A stretch of 64,000 nucleotides of DNA, from assembly GCF_013407185.1 (NCBI RefSeq), contig NZ_CP026995.1, positions 1,633,913 through 1,697,912 of the forward strand, read 5' to 3'. The DNA is from Nitrosopumilus ureiphilus (GTDB lineage Archaea; Thermoproteota; Nitrososphaeria; Nitrososphaerales; Nitrosopumilaceae). Each line of letters starts with the position of its first letter. Positions within the stretch are counted from its first letter, which is position 1. This document shows positions 33,995-43,954 of the stretch, in pieces. Below the pieces are notes generated by a model. It did not search any database. It was not told the origin of the DNA and saw only the letters and a program-made list of their open reading frames with translations. The position numbers and the translations under genes were made by a program.

Positions 33995-34543
33995 TCAAAA
34001 TTTGAGGAGATTTCGAATCTGCTTGAGAATTCTTGCAGATGCTCCCCAGACTATTTGATTTTGATACTCAAACGTATACATTTCTTGTATGATATTATGT
34101 GAAGGATCTGGATCTTTAGCCATAGTATGCAAAAATGGTTCAAATGGAATATGAAAAATTTTTTCAACTTCATGATTAGGCAATAGAGGTGGAATCTGGT
34201 CAATGATTGAAATAAACGGTAAAATTAAAAATCCAGAATTCAAAGTCACAACAGGTTCAAGTTGACCAATTACCTGCTCTCGTGAAATTTCCAGTCCAAT
34301 CTCCTCACTAGTTTCACGCAATGCAGTATGAAGAAGATCGGAATCATCATCTTCTGATTTACCTCCAGGGAATGAGATTTCACATGCATGAAATTTCATA
34401 TGTTTAGGCTTTTCAGTCATTACAATTATTGGTTCTTTTCCATAAATTACAACAAGTACTGATGCCAATCGATAATTTTCATCATAATCAATTTTTGGAT
34501 TTACAGGTTTGGAGAGTACAGATTTTAGTTCATCTAAATTCAT
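33995..34543 (-). CDS. Nudix hydrolase, CoA pyrophosphatase-like
   Basis: I start it at the internal Met (34543, MNLDELKSVL), giving 182 residues. An upstream in-frame ATG at 34681 would overlap the divergent gene and add a nonconserved hydrophobic stretch. The Nudix box is PGGKSEDDDSDLLHTALRETSEEIGLE. It is preceded by TEKPKHMKFHACEISF, like the extra motif of NudL/NUDT7 CoA diphosphatases. The likely reaction is cleavage of CoA derivatives to 3',5'-ADP and phosphopantetheine. Spacing inside the Nudix box is one residue longer than the consensus, as far as I can align it. Confidence 0.75.
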   Translation of the reverse strand: MNLDELKSVLSKPVNPKIDYDENYRLASVLVVIYGKEPIIVMTEKPKHMKFHACEISFPGGKSEDDDSDLLHTALRETSEEIGLEISREQVIGQLEPVVTLNSGFLILPFISIIDQIPPLLPNHEVEKIFHIPFEPFLHTMAKDPDPSHNIIQEMYTFEYQNQIVWGASARILKQIRNLLKF

Positions 34544-34616
34544 TTCAATCTTTCCTATAATTCCATATGGGTTTTGGTATTCAAAGGTTTTAACCAAGGT
34601 TGAAAGAAATGAGAAT

Positions 34617-35354
34617 ATGACAATCAGATACGAAGCAAATCCGCCAAAAATTTTACCTGATGTAGATACAAATGAATCCATTCTAAAATTTATAGAAAAA
34701 ATAAAAATTATTTCAAAAAAATGTGATGCAATTCATCTTACTGAGAATGTATTAGGATTTCAACGAGTATCACCAATAGAGGTTGGGAAAATTATTAGGA
34801 AAGAAATTCCAGATTTACCAATTACAGTCAGTCTTAGAGTTAGAGACAAAAATGAAAATGAAATCTCAGAGTTTGTAGAAAATTGCATTGCAATTGGTTT
34901 TTCAGGAATTCTCGTTCTAATGGGAGATCCATCACAGTCAGGAAAGAAGGATTCAGGTCAAATTCCAAGTGATATTGTCAAGAAGTTAAGAGAACAAGGA
35001 CTAGATTCAAAAATTGATTTGTATCTTTCTATTTCAAACAAACCAAATTTTTCCAAAATTGGAAAAAAATTAGAATCAAAACCCAAAGGATTCATGACTC
35101 AGGTAGTTCAAAACATAGAGCAGGTTCAAAATTTATCAGACCGCCTTAAGGGATTTTTAGTGATTCCAATCATATTGTTTCCTTCTGAAAAAAATGAAAA
35201 ATCTGCAAAATTTTTGAATTTAGATTTAGCGTCATATGGCCAAGGATTTGAGGAATTTGTAAAAAAAATTCACGATGTTACAGGAGACGTATTGATTACA
35301 TCTCCCAGTGATTTTAATGGCTTGAATGAGTTTTTAGAAAGATTTTCTAATTAA
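34617..35354 (+). CDS. Methylenetetrahydrofolate reductase-like protein
   Basis: ATG 34617 (MTIRYEANPPKILPD) gives 245 residues and fits family N-termini better than the longer frame from 34509. The protein has MetF TIM-barrel features: YEANPPK (catalytic Glu in the E-x-x-P-P context), VSLRVRD, and GILVLMGDPSQSG like the MTHFR GDPP loop. It would supply the methyl group to the methionine synthase whose genes lie beside it on the other strand (four-base tail overlap). It is shorter than bacterial MetF (about 290), so activity is likely but not certain. Confidence 0.7.
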   Translation: MTIRYEANPPKILPDVDTNESILKFIEKIKIISKKCDAIHLTENVLGFQRVSPIEVGKIIRKEIPDLPITVSLRVRDKNENEISEFVENCIAIGFSGILVLMGDPSQSGKKDSGQIPSDIVKKLREQGLDSKIDLYLSISNKPNFSKIGKKLESKPKGFMTQVVQNIEQVQNLSDRLKGFLVIPIILFPSEKNEKSAKFLNLDLASYGQGFEEFVKKIHDVTGDVLITSPSDFNGLNEFLERFSN

Positions 35355-37849
35355 AGCACAAAATATTGTGCGTTGGGATGATGAACTACAATTGCCGCTG
35401 TGGATTGTTCAGGAATAATTTGGCCAGATTCAGTCAATGTCATTCCAGATTTTTCAGGTTCTAAAAGTTTCCATACTAGATGATGTTGTGAGACATCAGG
35501 ACAGCTAGGAAAACCCCAACTATATCGCAATCCTCCCTTTTCTAAATTTAATTCAGATTTTATTTTTTGATTTACCCATTCAGCTAAAGCTTCGGCTACT
35601 TCAACTGCTAATCCATGGAGATAGTAGGCATCAGTATACTTGTCTTCATTGTTCCATTGTTCGATAATTTCTGCCACTTTATTTCCTACAGTTACAGACT
35701 GAAATGCTGCGATATCATCCTCACCAAAATAATCAGTCAAACATAGATGCTCAGGTTTTGTAGAGCGAGGAAAATCAAATTCAACATTTTCACCAGAAGG
35801 ATTCTCAACTAATAATTTTCCGTCTTTGTTACGGCATCTAAAATAACCGTAAACAATCTCCGGTTCAAAGAGTTTTTCTCGAATTATTCTAATTTTCCAT
35901 TCTGTAAGTAATTGTTCATGATCTGCCTCGGATTCAGAACCAGCTTTTCCCCTTAGTCCCCAAGATAATTTGAAGAGAGATCTTTTGTCAATCATTGACC
36001 AAACCTCATCCATTTTGATTTGGTCTAATTTTAGGCGAATAGGCTCTCCAATAATTTGGGGCGTTGGAGGAACAACAGGCTTAATCGCACTTTTAGGAAG
36101 AGTTGTAGGATCTATGGGTGCAGTGGATTTGTCTTTCCAATTTTCTAAATTTTGCTTCCATTCAGACAATAGTTTTGGTTTTTGATCAGAAATTAGAATA
36201 TCCATTGTCTTGAGACCTTCAAACATAGTATTGCAATAAAATACACCAGGTTCATAAATTCCATCTTCTTTTGCAATTCTGTTTATGTAGTTGCTGTTAA
36301 TTGCAGCTCCGCCACAAAGTATTGGCACATTCATTTTATTTTTTCTTGCATGCTCTACAAAAAACTTCATTTGTTTTGATGTGGAAACTAATAGCGCAGA
36401 CAGACCTATTGCATCAGGATTTACTTCATCGATTTTTTCTAGAAACTTTTGTAATGGCACTTGTTTTCCCAAATCATATACTGAATAACCATTATTTTGA
36501 AAGATTGTCTTTACAAGGTTCTTTCCAATATCATGCACATCACCATAAACAGTTCCCAAAACAAGTTTACCTTTACTTGATCCCTCTTTCTTTACCAAAT
36601 ATTTTTCAAGTTCTCCAACAGCTGCCTTCATACATTCTGCAGATTTGAGAACAAAGGGTAAGATTAGTTCGCCTGCACCAAATTTGTCACCAACTTCTTT
36701 CATTGCAGGAAGAAGATCTTCATTTAGAGTTCTAATTGCACCATCATGAGTAATTTCTTGTGCAACATCTAATGATAAAACACCATCATTATTCTTGATG
36801 ATTTCATTCTTTCCAAGTTTTTCGGCAATTGCAGAAACAACATCATTTTGAATTCCATCTTTGAGTCTGTTTACAATCCTAAAGTTTGCTCGTTTTCCAG
36901 GAGGCCAAGAAGGATCAACATCAACTTTTTTTGAAGCAGTAATTCCTTGTTTTCCTGTTTTTTCAAAATAAGTTATCAAATCAGATAGAGCATTGGGATA
37001 AGTGTTAAAGATTAGATCCTCTGCTAATTTTTTTTCTTTCTCATCAATTTCACCATAAGGAATAATCTCTTTTGCGTTAACAATTGCAGTATCTAGTCCA
37101 GTTTTAACTGCATGATATAAAAATACAGAATTTAGTATTTTTCTAGCATAAGGAGTTAGTCCAAAGCTAATGTTACTAAGACCCAATGTAGTAAAGGAAT
37201 TTGGGAATTTTTCTTTAACTAGACGGATTCCCTCCAGAGTATTTTTTCCAGCATCCAGAAATTCATCTTCACCTGTTGCCAAAGTAAATGTTAGAACATC
37301 AAAAATAAACTGCTCAATTTTTAATCCATATTTTTTTCCAGTTTCATAGAGAAGTTCAGCAGTTTCTAGTTTTTCTTGAGGGGTTTTTGCCATTCCTTTA
37401 GGACCAATACACAATGCAATTGCAGGTAAACCGTATTTTGCCATCAGTGGCGCTAATTTTACGAATCTACTACCATCACCTTCAAGATTAATCGAATTAA
37501 TTATTGGCCTACCAGGAATTTGAGTAACTGCAGCTTCAATTACTTCAGGATCTGTAGAATCAATTACAAGCGGTGCATCAATTTCTAAGCTTAATCTTTT
37601 TACAAGATTTAGCATAAAGTTACGTTCATCAGAGCGTTCTGTAGTTGCAACACAGACATCAAGGCAATGAGCACCATCTTCAACTTGCATTCTTGCCAAA
37701 TCCACCAATCCGTCAAAATCATCTGCTAGAACAAGTTGTTTTGCTTTTCGAGAACCCTGAGTGTTAATTCTTTCACCAATTATTAGTGGTGCTGGGAGTT
37801 GTTTTAGTTCTACTGCCTTTAATGCAGAACTTACTCTAGGAATTGTCAA
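35351..37849 (-). CDS. metH: Cobalamin-dependent methionine synthase, folate/B12/activation part
   Basis: 832 residues containing the MetH domains after the homocysteine domain: a pterin-binding barrel (LIIGERINTQGS, then DVCVATTERSDE), a B12 cap, the B12-binding motif GDVHDIGKN near residue 435, and a C-terminal activation domain (RYSWGFPSCPDVSQHHL). It transfers methyl from methyl-folate or methyl-pterin through cobalamin to homocysteine. The homocysteine-binding domain is encoded separately, 32 bases upstream on the same strand, so MetH is split in two polypeptides here. Confidence 0.9.
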   Translation of the reverse strand: MTIPRVSSALKAVELKQLPAPLIIGERINTQGSRKAKQLVLADDFDGLVDLARMQVEDGAHCLDVCVATTERSDERNFMLNLVKRLSLEIDAPLVIDSTDPEVIEAAVTQIPGRPIINSINLEGDGSRFVKLAPLMAKYGLPAIALCIGPKGMAKTPQEKLETAELLYETGKKYGLKIEQFIFDVLTFTLATGEDEFLDAGKNTLEGIRLVKEKFPNSFTTLGLSNISFGLTPYARKILNSVFLYHAVKTGLDTAIVNAKEIIPYGEIDEKEKKLAEDLIFNTYPNALSDLITYFEKTGKQGITASKKVDVDPSWPPGKRANFRIVNRLKDGIQNDVVSAIAEKLGKNEIIKNNDGVLSLDVAQEITHDGAIRTLNEDLLPAMKEVGDKFGAGELILPFVLKSAECMKAAVGELEKYLVKKEGSSKGKLVLGTVYGDVHDIGKNLVKTIFQNNGYSVYDLGKQVPLQKFLEKIDEVNPDAIGLSALLVSTSKQMKFFVEHARKNKMNVPILCGGAAINSNYINRIAKEDGIYEPGVFYCNTMFEGLKTMDILISDQKPKLLSEWKQNLENWKDKSTAPIDPTTLPKSAIKPVVPPTPQIIGEPIRLKLDQIKMDEVWSMIDKRSLFKLSWGLRGKAGSESEADHEQLLTEWKIRIIREKLFEPEIVYGYFRCRNKDGKLLVENPSGENVEFDFPRSTKPEHLCLTDYFGEDDIAAFQSVTVGNKVAEIIEQWNNEDKYTDAYYLHGLAVEVAEALAEWVNQKIKSELNLEKGGLRYSWGFPSCPDVSQHHLVWKLLEPEKSGMTLTESGQIIPEQSTAAIVVHHPNAQYFVL

Positions 37850-37881
37850 CGTTGGAAAATCACCATTGTTTTTGTAAATAC

Positions 37882-38862
37882 TTAACCCTCGACAGAGTTG
37901 GCTTTTTCGTCAATTACTTTTCTTAGTGCTCGAATATGTTCAGGATTTGTACCGCAACAACCTCCAATAATTCGTACTTTGCTGTATTGATTAAGAAAAT
38001 CGCCTAGTGCTTTGCCCATTTTATCAGGAGTCATTTTGTAAACTGCTTGTCCACCTTCATTTTCAGGCATTCCGGCATTTGGAACTACCAGTATGTTGTG
38101 TTCATTTTGCTCATCAAGCCACTGCACACTGGGATTCATCTCAATTGGGCCAGTTGAGCAATTCAATCCAAATACATCAATGCCCATATCAGAAACTGTG
38201 GTATATGCAGATTGGATGTTTGTACCAAGCAGCATTTTTCCATATTGATCTAAAGTCGTGTTAGCTATTATTGGAACTTTTTTGCCAGTCTTTTTTATTG
38301 CATTGTGACATGCTTCAATTACTAATTTTACTTCAAGAATATCTTGACTTGTTTCAATGAGTAATGCATCAACACCGCCAAGAATCAATCCTTCAGCTTG
38401 TAACTCAAATGCTTCTCTTATTTCATCAAGAGGTTTTTGACCTAAATCAGGGTCATTTGAACTTGGAAGATAACCTGTTGGCCCCATAGAACCAATCACA
38501 TAACGTGGTTTGTCAGAATATTCTTCACATACTTCACATGCGAGTTTTGCAATTTTTTTGTTAAATTCAATTGTCTGATCACCAAAACCATATTCATCTA
38601 GTTTTATTTTATTTGAACCAAAAGAGTTTGTTTCAATACAATCAGAACCTGCAGCCAAATAATTTCTATGAATCTGTTTAATCCATTCGGGATGTGTAAT
38701 AACTAAACCGTCATTGAATCCATCTTGATTATTTGGAAAGTCTTCAGGTTTTGGATCATATTTTTGAATCTCAGTTCCCATTGCACCATCAAAAAGCAAT
38801 ATTTTTTTTTGCAGTGCATTCAGAAATGGTTCTTTTTCAGACAATTCAATTTCAAAATACAA
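37882..38862 (-). CDS. metH: Methionine synthase homocysteine-binding subunit
   Basis: A 326-residue homocysteine S-methyltransferase domain. It begins LLFDGAMGTEIQ. The zinc-binding cysteines lie in GLNCSTGP and in GGCCGTNPEHIRAL. It activates homocysteine as a zinc thiolate for attack on methylcobalamin. It lies upstream of, and in line with, the larger part of MetH, matching the domain order of single-chain MetH. A stand-alone methyltransferase role (as in MmuM) is an alternative but the context disfavours it. Confidence 0.88.
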   Translation of the reverse strand: MYFEIELSEKEPFLNALQKKILLFDGAMGTEIQKYDPKPEDFPNNQDGFNDGLVITHPEWIKQIHRNYLAAGSDCIETNSFGSNKIKLDEYGFGDQTIEFNKKIAKLACEVCEEYSDKPRYVIGSMGPTGYLPSSNDPDLGQKPLDEIREAFELQAEGLILGGVDALLIETSQDILEVKLVIEACHNAIKKTGKKVPIIANTTLDQYGKMLLGTNIQSAYTTVSDMGIDVFGLNCSTGPIEMNPSVQWLDEQNEHNILVVPNAGMPENEGGQAVYKMTPDKMGKALGDFLNQYSKVRIIGGCCGTNPEHIRALRKVIDEKANSVEG

Positions 38863-38956
38863 TTAGATAGTTTAACTCTTTTCAGAAAATTCCCCAAGCA
38901 TTGGTGGGAATGATACGTATGTTGAAATTAGGTGAAACATATTTTTCTATAGATTT

Positions 38957-40057
38957 ATGCTAAAACTTCAAGTAAACAACCTAGTCCGAAGTGCAACCTT
39001 TTTTCAGCATGCTGGAATATCCATTATCTTTGTCTTCATGCCCATTATTGCAAAGGGTGTTACAGAATCGGTTTTTGAGATTGGACTACTAGTAGCCTCA
39101 TTTAGTTTTGCCCAGATTTTATCTGAGATTTATTTTGGAAGATACTCAGACAAGAAAGGAACTAGGCTCAAATTCATCAGAATTGGCTTCATTGGGTGTG
39201 CAATAGCCTTTGGATTGCATTATTTTGCAGATGATCTAACCATGTTTTTCCTAGTAAGAATTGCTGCAGGAGTAGCAAGTGGAATTATGATTCCTGCAAT
39301 GATCGCATATACCTACGAGTCAAATGTTGACAAAAAGAGAGCAGCAACAGTAATCTCTTTTCATGCATTAGGATGGCTTGCAGGAATTGCAGCTGCCGGA
39401 TTTGCAAATGATCTTAGATTAATTTTCCTGATCAGTTCAGCTTCATTTGTTATTGGTTTGCTCTTTACAATAAAACTACCAAATCCAGAACAAGTAAAGG
39501 AACTAACACCTGGAACTATGAGAAAAGTTATTTTAAAAAATAAATTTCTATTTCTATCATTATTACTAAGACATATTGGTGCAGCTGCAGTATGGACCAT
39601 CCTTCCAATATTGTTAATGGAGAAATGGGGTGCTGAACTTTATCAAATTTCAATAGTGTATGTTGCAAATACACTCACGGCATTTATCTTGATGAATGTG
39701 ATGGCAAGTAAAATCAATCTCTCAAATGTAACTAAATTCAAAATAGGAATAGGATGCACCACATTTGTGTTTGTAGGATTGTCATTTGTAACAGAATGGT
39801 GGATGACAATGCCATTTATGGCACTTGTTGGCGGCACTTGGGCATTTTTATTTATTGGTGGAAATTTCCATTTAATGGAGAACAATCCACGTTCTACATC
39901 AACTGGAATCTTTAGCTCTACAGTATCAATTGCAACAGTAGCAGGCCCCGTCATTGCAGGAAGTCTTGCATTTCTATTTGACTATATTGCAGTAATGTAT
40001 TTTGCAATCGGAGTAATCATTTGTGCATTTGCAGTATCACTAAAAATTAAAAAATAG
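38957..40057 (+). CDS. Major facilitator superfamily transporter
   Basis: 366 residues with about 11-12 hydrophobic segments. The MFS loop between helices 2 and 3 reads GRYSDKKGTR (motif A-like G-x-x-x-D-x-x-G-R). A second, weaker basic loop follows helix 6 (LPNPEQVKELTPGTMRKVILKNK). The family moves small solutes or drugs using ion gradients. There is no substrate clue. The gene is alone, divergent from metH and convergent with the ABC permease gene. Confidence 0.8.
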   Translation: MLKLQVNNLVRSATFFQHAGISIIFVFMPIIAKGVTESVFEIGLLVASFSFAQILSEIYFGRYSDKKGTRLKFIRIGFIGCAIAFGLHYFADDLTMFFLVRIAAGVASGIMIPAMIAYTYESNVDKKRAATVISFHALGWLAGIAAAGFANDLRLIFLISSASFVIGLLFTIKLPNPEQVKELTPGTMRKVILKNKFLFLSLLLRHIGAAAVWTILPILLMEKWGAELYQISIVYVANTLTAFILMNVMASKINLSNVTKFKIGIGCTTFVFVGLSFVTEWWMTMPFMALVGGTWAFLFIGGNFHLMENNPRSTSTGIFSSTVSIATVAGPVIAGSLAFLFDYIAVMYFAIGVIICAFAVSLKIKK

Positions 40058-40068
40058 AAAAGTAAAAT

Positions 40069-40836
40069 CTACCTTAATCCCCAACGAGACATTACTTTAT
40101 TTTCTAGTCTTTTGAAAATAACACCATCAACTGCAAGACCGATTACCATGATCACAAGCATTATCCCAATGACTTGCGATACGTCAGTAAGGGAACGTCC
40201 AGCATTAAGCAAGAAACCCAATCCTAGATATGAGAATAGTATCTCAGCACCAATTACACCTCTCCATGCAAATGCCCAGCCTTGCTTGAATCCCGAAATC
40301 ATGTATGGGAATGCTGCAGGAATCAATACTGCAGTAATTAGCTGGCTGCCCTTTGCACCCATATTTCGTGCGGCCTCAATAAAGTGAGGATCTATATTTT
40401 TGACTCCAGTGTAAGTGTTTATTGTAACTGCAAAAATAGCTCCTATTGCTGTGACAAAAATTATCCCACCATCTGTCAAGCCAAACCAGAGTATTGCCAA
40501 AGGAACCCAAGCAATTGATGGAATTGATTGTAATCCTAAAACTAGAGAGCCAACTGTTTGATTTATAATTTCCATCCTGGCCATAAAAATTCCCAATACA
40601 ATACCACCAACAATTGCAATTGCTAAACCAACAGATAATCTCCACAGGCTAGATGCAATTCCATAAAACAGACTACCATCTGATGCGCCATATGCCAAGT
40701 CTTCAGCCACTTCATATGGAGATGGAAAAATATTATCAGGCCAGATTCCAACCATTGCAATTATTTGCCAAACAACAACTATACCAATGTAAAATGCAAT
40801 TCTGTGAGGTGTAAAATTTTTGGCCATGATAATCAT
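40069..40836 (-). CDS. ABC transporter permease, taurine/nitrate/sulfonate type
   Basis: 255 residues with six hydrophobic segments. The ABC-permease EAA loop reads IDPHFIEAARNMGAKGSQLI, which contacts the ATPase. Closest families are SsuC/TauC/NrtB. Its start overlaps the ATPase gene by four bases, and the three genes 42622-40069 form one operon. The transported compound cannot be read from the sequence; organic sulfur or nitrogen compounds or a vitamin precursor are options. Confidence 0.85.
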   Translation of the reverse strand: MIIMAKNFTPHRIAFYIGIVVVWQIIAMVGIWPDNIFPSPYEVAEDLAYGASDGSLFYGIASSLWRLSVGLAIAIVGGIVLGIFMARMEIINQTVGSLVLGLQSIPSIAWVPLAILWFGLTDGGIIFVTAIGAIFAVTINTYTGVKNIDPHFIEAARNMGAKGSQLITAVLIPAAFPYMISGFKQGWAFAWRGVIGAEILFSYLGLGFLLNAGRSLTDVSQVIGIMLVIMVIGLAVDGVIFKRLENKVMSRWGLR

Positions 40837-41597
40837 CCTTTACTTTTCTTTACCTCAGGTCTTAATTCTGTCAAAATATCTCGTTGAAATTTTAGTAATG
40901 ATTCATCTTCAGTAACTCGGGGTCGTGGAAAATTATTATCAACTTCTTTTTTAATAATTGATGGACGATTACTAAAGATTGCAACTTTTGTTCCAAGAAC
41001 TGCAGCTTCTGCAACATTGTGAGTTACAAATAAAATTGTCTTCTTTGTCTTTTCCCAAATTAGCTGCATCTCAACTAACAACAAGTCACGAGTCTGTGCA
41101 TCAAGTGCTGCAAATGGTTCATCCATTAGCAACACATCAGGATCCATAACTAGTGCTCTTGCAATAGCTACACGCTGTTTCATTCCAGTTGAAAGTTGAA
41201 AAGTATAGGAATCTGCAAATTTAGTAAGCTGCATCATGTCAAGATATCTATGAGATATCTTTGATCTCTCCTCTTTTGGAATACCTGCCATCTTTAATCC
41301 AAATTCCACATTATCTTGAACCTTAAGCCATGGAAATAGAGCACCTTCTTGAAAGACCATTATTCTCTCAGGTCCGGTTTCGGCAACAGGATGACCATCA
41401 AACAGTATTTGTCCCTCATCAGGGGATTCCAAGCCTGCAACTATGCGTAAAAATGTCGATTTTCCACATCCCGAAGGACCCACCAGACATACAAAGTCAC
41501 CAGCCTCAACTTTGAGGTTAACCCCACCTAGTGCCTTTAGTTTATGAGAATCATGACTAAAATATTTTACAATATTTTTTGCCTCAAGTTTAGTCAT
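40833..41597 (-). CDS. ABC transporter ATPase, taurine/nitrate/sulfonate type
   Basis: 254 residues with Walker A GPSGCGKST, signature LSTGMKQR, Walker B LLMDEPFAALD and switch His in VTHNVAEA. It belongs to the SsuB/TauB/NrtC subfamily. Its start shares a base with the end of the binding-protein gene (41597), and its end overlaps the permease start. It powers uptake through the adjacent permease. Confidence 0.92.
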   Translation of the reverse strand: MTKLEAKNIVKYFSHDSHKLKALGGVNLKVEAGDFVCLVGPSGCGKSTFLRIVAGLESPDEGQILFDGHPVAETGPERIMVFQEGALFPWLKVQDNVEFGLKMAGIPKEERSKISHRYLDMMQLTKFADSYTFQLSTGMKQRVAIARALVMDPDVLLMDEPFAALDAQTRDLLLVEMQLIWEKTKKTILFVTHNVAEAAVLGTKVAIFSNRPSIIKKEVDNNFPRPRVTEDESLLKFQRDILTELRPEVKKSKG

Positions 41598-42622
41598 TAC
41601 GTACTTTCCTCCAGAATAGAATTTGAATCAAAGTGGTAAAAAATTCCAGATAAATCGTATCCATTTCTTCCCAAATATCCTAACGTATCAGCTTTCTCAG
41701 CAAAAGAATAAACGGAATCAAGAAGTGGATCTGCAGTGATTACAAGATTAGATAATGCAATGTCTACAACCTCATTAGACAATGATTGCCCCAAATGATC
41801 TTTTAGGAAATTATTAAAAATAATTCTTGTTTCAATAGGATTTTCATTAATCCAATCTGCAGTTTCATAATGAGAAACTAACAGTTCAGAAACTAGTTTA
41901 CGGTTTTTTTTAACATAATCTACATTCCCAATTAAAAGAACAGATGCAAATTCATTATTTGGCCATAATTCTTCCTCATGGAATAATCTTTTTCCATCAA
42001 GTTCAGTTTCTAAAATTGTGGCCCAAGGCTCTGCAACCCATGCACCATCAATATCCCCTTTTACAAATAATGTGTAGATATCAGGATTTGAAATATTATA
42101 AACAATTACTGAACCACCTTTTTCTGCAGTCTTCAAACCATTTTCAGACAGATAGTTTCGTAGTGAAACATCTTGAGTATTTCCAATTTGAGGTGCAGCA
42201 ATCTTTTTGCCTGCAAAGTCAGATGCAGATTTAATTTCAGATAATGGATGAACAATAAAGCTTGCACCACCGCTTGCAGCACCTGCAAGAATCTTTACAT
42301 TGTGATTCTCTGAATTTAAAAATCCGTTAATTGCAGGGCCCGGTCCAACATATGCAAGATCAATAGAATTTGCAAATAGAGACTCTATTGCTTGTGGACC
42401 ACTATCAAAAATGCGTGTTTCAATTTTTATTTCATCACCTATGCTTTTTTTAAAAAAGCCTTTTTCCATCCCAACTATCGGGATAGCATGACCAATGTTT
42501 GGAAAATATGCTATACGAAGTTTATTTTCAGGTGTGACATCGCTAGAACTAGCAGCAATTCCTACTGCTACTATCAAAATTATTCCTGCAATTCCTGCTG
42601 AAACAATCGATCGCGTTTTCAT
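41597..42622 (-). CDS. ABC transporter substrate-binding protein (SsuA/NMT1-like)
   Basis: 341 residues with an N-terminal hydrophobic segment (IVSAGIAGIILIVAVGIAASS) acting as signal or membrane anchor. The periplasmic-binding fold begins LRIAYFPNIGHAIPIVGMEKGFF. Key family blocks include DLAYVGPGPAING and GAWVAEPWATILE. SsuA/TauA/NMT1-like proteins bind alkanesulfonates, taurine, nitrate, bicarbonate or thiamine precursors. It is the first gene of the operon, so it sets the specificity. The ligand is not decidable from sequence. Confidence 0.85.
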   Translation of the reverse strand: MKTRSIVSAGIAGIILIVAVGIAASSSDVTPENKLRIAYFPNIGHAIPIVGMEKGFFKKSIGDEIKIETRIFDSGPQAIESLFANSIDLAYVGPGPAINGFLNSENHNVKILAGAASGGASFIVHPLSEIKSASDFAGKKIAAPQIGNTQDVSLRNYLSENGLKTAEKGGSVIVYNISNPDIYTLFVKGDIDGAWVAEPWATILETELDGKRLFHEEELWPNNEFASVLLIGNVDYVKKNRKLVSELLVSHYETADWINENPIETRIIFNNFLKDHLGQSLSNEVVDIALSNLVITADPLLDSVYSFAEKADTLGYLGRNGYDLSGIFYHFDSNSILEEST

Positions 42623-42754
42623 AAAACAGCGTTATATTTGGCGGTTAAATAATCATCGAATTTTAGCTCAAGCTAGTCAGAAATTTTTCAAAAATATTTG
42701 GATTCCAGGCTATCACAAAAGATAAATTCCAAAATATGACGGAAAAGTTGTTTT

Positions 42755-43954
42755 ATGACTCAAAAAGGAATTCTTGCATTTTCTGGAGGACTTGATACTT
42801 CAGTAGTTGTAAAATATTTGCAAGAAGAACATGACATGGATGTCATTACAGTAACAGTGGATGTAGGACAATGTGATGACAGTAAAAAAATTGCAGCCAA
42901 AGCAAAAAAGCTTGGCGTAAAAAAACACTACAACATTGATGCTAGAAAAGAATTTGTAAGAGATTACATTTTTCCATCAATTAAAGCAAACGCTCTTTAT
43001 CAGAAAAAATATTGTCTTGCAACAGCTCTTGCGCGACCATTAATTGCAGAAAAAGTGTTAGAGATTGCAAAAAAAGAAAAAGTAACTTCACTTGCACATG
43101 GATGTTCAGGAAAAGGAAATGATCAAGTTCGTTTTGACATCACATTACGTTCTGGTTCAGATCTTCCAATCATAGCTCCTATACGAGACAAAAATTTGGA
43201 TAGAGAAACTGAACTAAAGTTTGCAAAAAAACATGGGATAGAAATTGATGCTGTTGCAAAAAGATTCAGCATTGATCAAAATTTATGGGGACGTGCAATA
43301 GAAGGAGGAGTACTTGAAGATCCATACAATGAACCACCTGATGATGCATTCATTTGGGTTAAAACAAAAAATTTGCCTGATAAACCATCATACTTGGAAA
43401 TTAAATTTGAACAAGGAATTCCAATTGAAGTTGATGGAAAAAAATTAGAATCTCAAAAACTCATCGAATACATTAACAAAAAAGCAGGTGATGCAGGAGT
43501 TGGAATAATTGATCATATTGAAGATAGAGTTGTTGGAATCAAATCCAGAGAAGTGTATGAGACTCCAGCTGCTGTCTGTCTAATTGAAGCTCACTCAGAT
43601 TTAGAAAAAATGGTCCACACAAAACATGAAAACAAGTTCAAATCATTAATCGATGATGAATGGGCATATTTGGTATATTCCGGACTTTGGCAAGATCCAC
43701 TAAGAGCAGATCTAGATGGATTTATTGAGGAATCACAAAAACCAGTTTCTGGAACAGTGAAACTCAAGATGTTCAAAGGAAGTCTCAGAGTTGTTGGAAG
43801 AAAATCAAATAATTCATTGTACAGTCATAAAATTGCCACATATGGTACAGAATCGACATTTGATCAAAGATTGGCCAAAGGATTTGTAGAATTATGGGGA
43901 ATGCAGTCAACAGAAGCTAATAAATTACAAAAGAAAAGGTCAACAAAAACATGA
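42755..43954 (+). CDS. argG: Argininosuccinate synthase
   Basis: 399 residues with the N-type ATP pyrophosphatase loop AFSGGLDTSVV at the start, plus AHGCSGKGNDQVRFD and TPAAVCLIEAH. It joins citrulline and aspartate at the cost of ATP to AMP, the penultimate step to arginine. It is first in a plus-strand cluster with LysW and the carrier-bound acetyl/aminoadipyl pathway enzymes. The lysW1 start overlaps its stop (ATGA at 43951), which ties the upstream LysW pair to arginine. Confidence 0.95.
   Translation: MTQKGILAFSGGLDTSVVVKYLQEEHDMDVITVTVDVGQCDDSKKIAAKAKKLGVKKHYNIDARKEFVRDYIFPSIKANALYQKKYCLATALARPLIAEKVLEIAKKEKVTSLAHGCSGKGNDQVRFDITLRSGSDLPIIAPIRDKNLDRETELKFAKKHGIEIDAVAKRFSIDQNLWGRAIEGGVLEDPYNEPPDDAFIWVKTKNLPDKPSYLEIKFEQGIPIEVDGKKLESQKLIEYINKKAGDAGVGIIDHIEDRVVGIKSREVYETPAAVCLIEAHSDLEKMVHTKHENKFKSLIDDEWAYLVYSGLWQDPLRADLDGFIEESQKPVSGTVKLKMFKGSLRVVGRKSNNSLYSHKIATYGTESTFDQRLAKGFVELWGMQSTEANKLQKKRSTKT

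Noticed and set aside
34544-34681. N-terminal extension of the Nudix protein
   Set aside because: It overlaps the divergent MTHFR-like gene start and is not part of the Nudix family; the internal Met at 34543 is more sensible.
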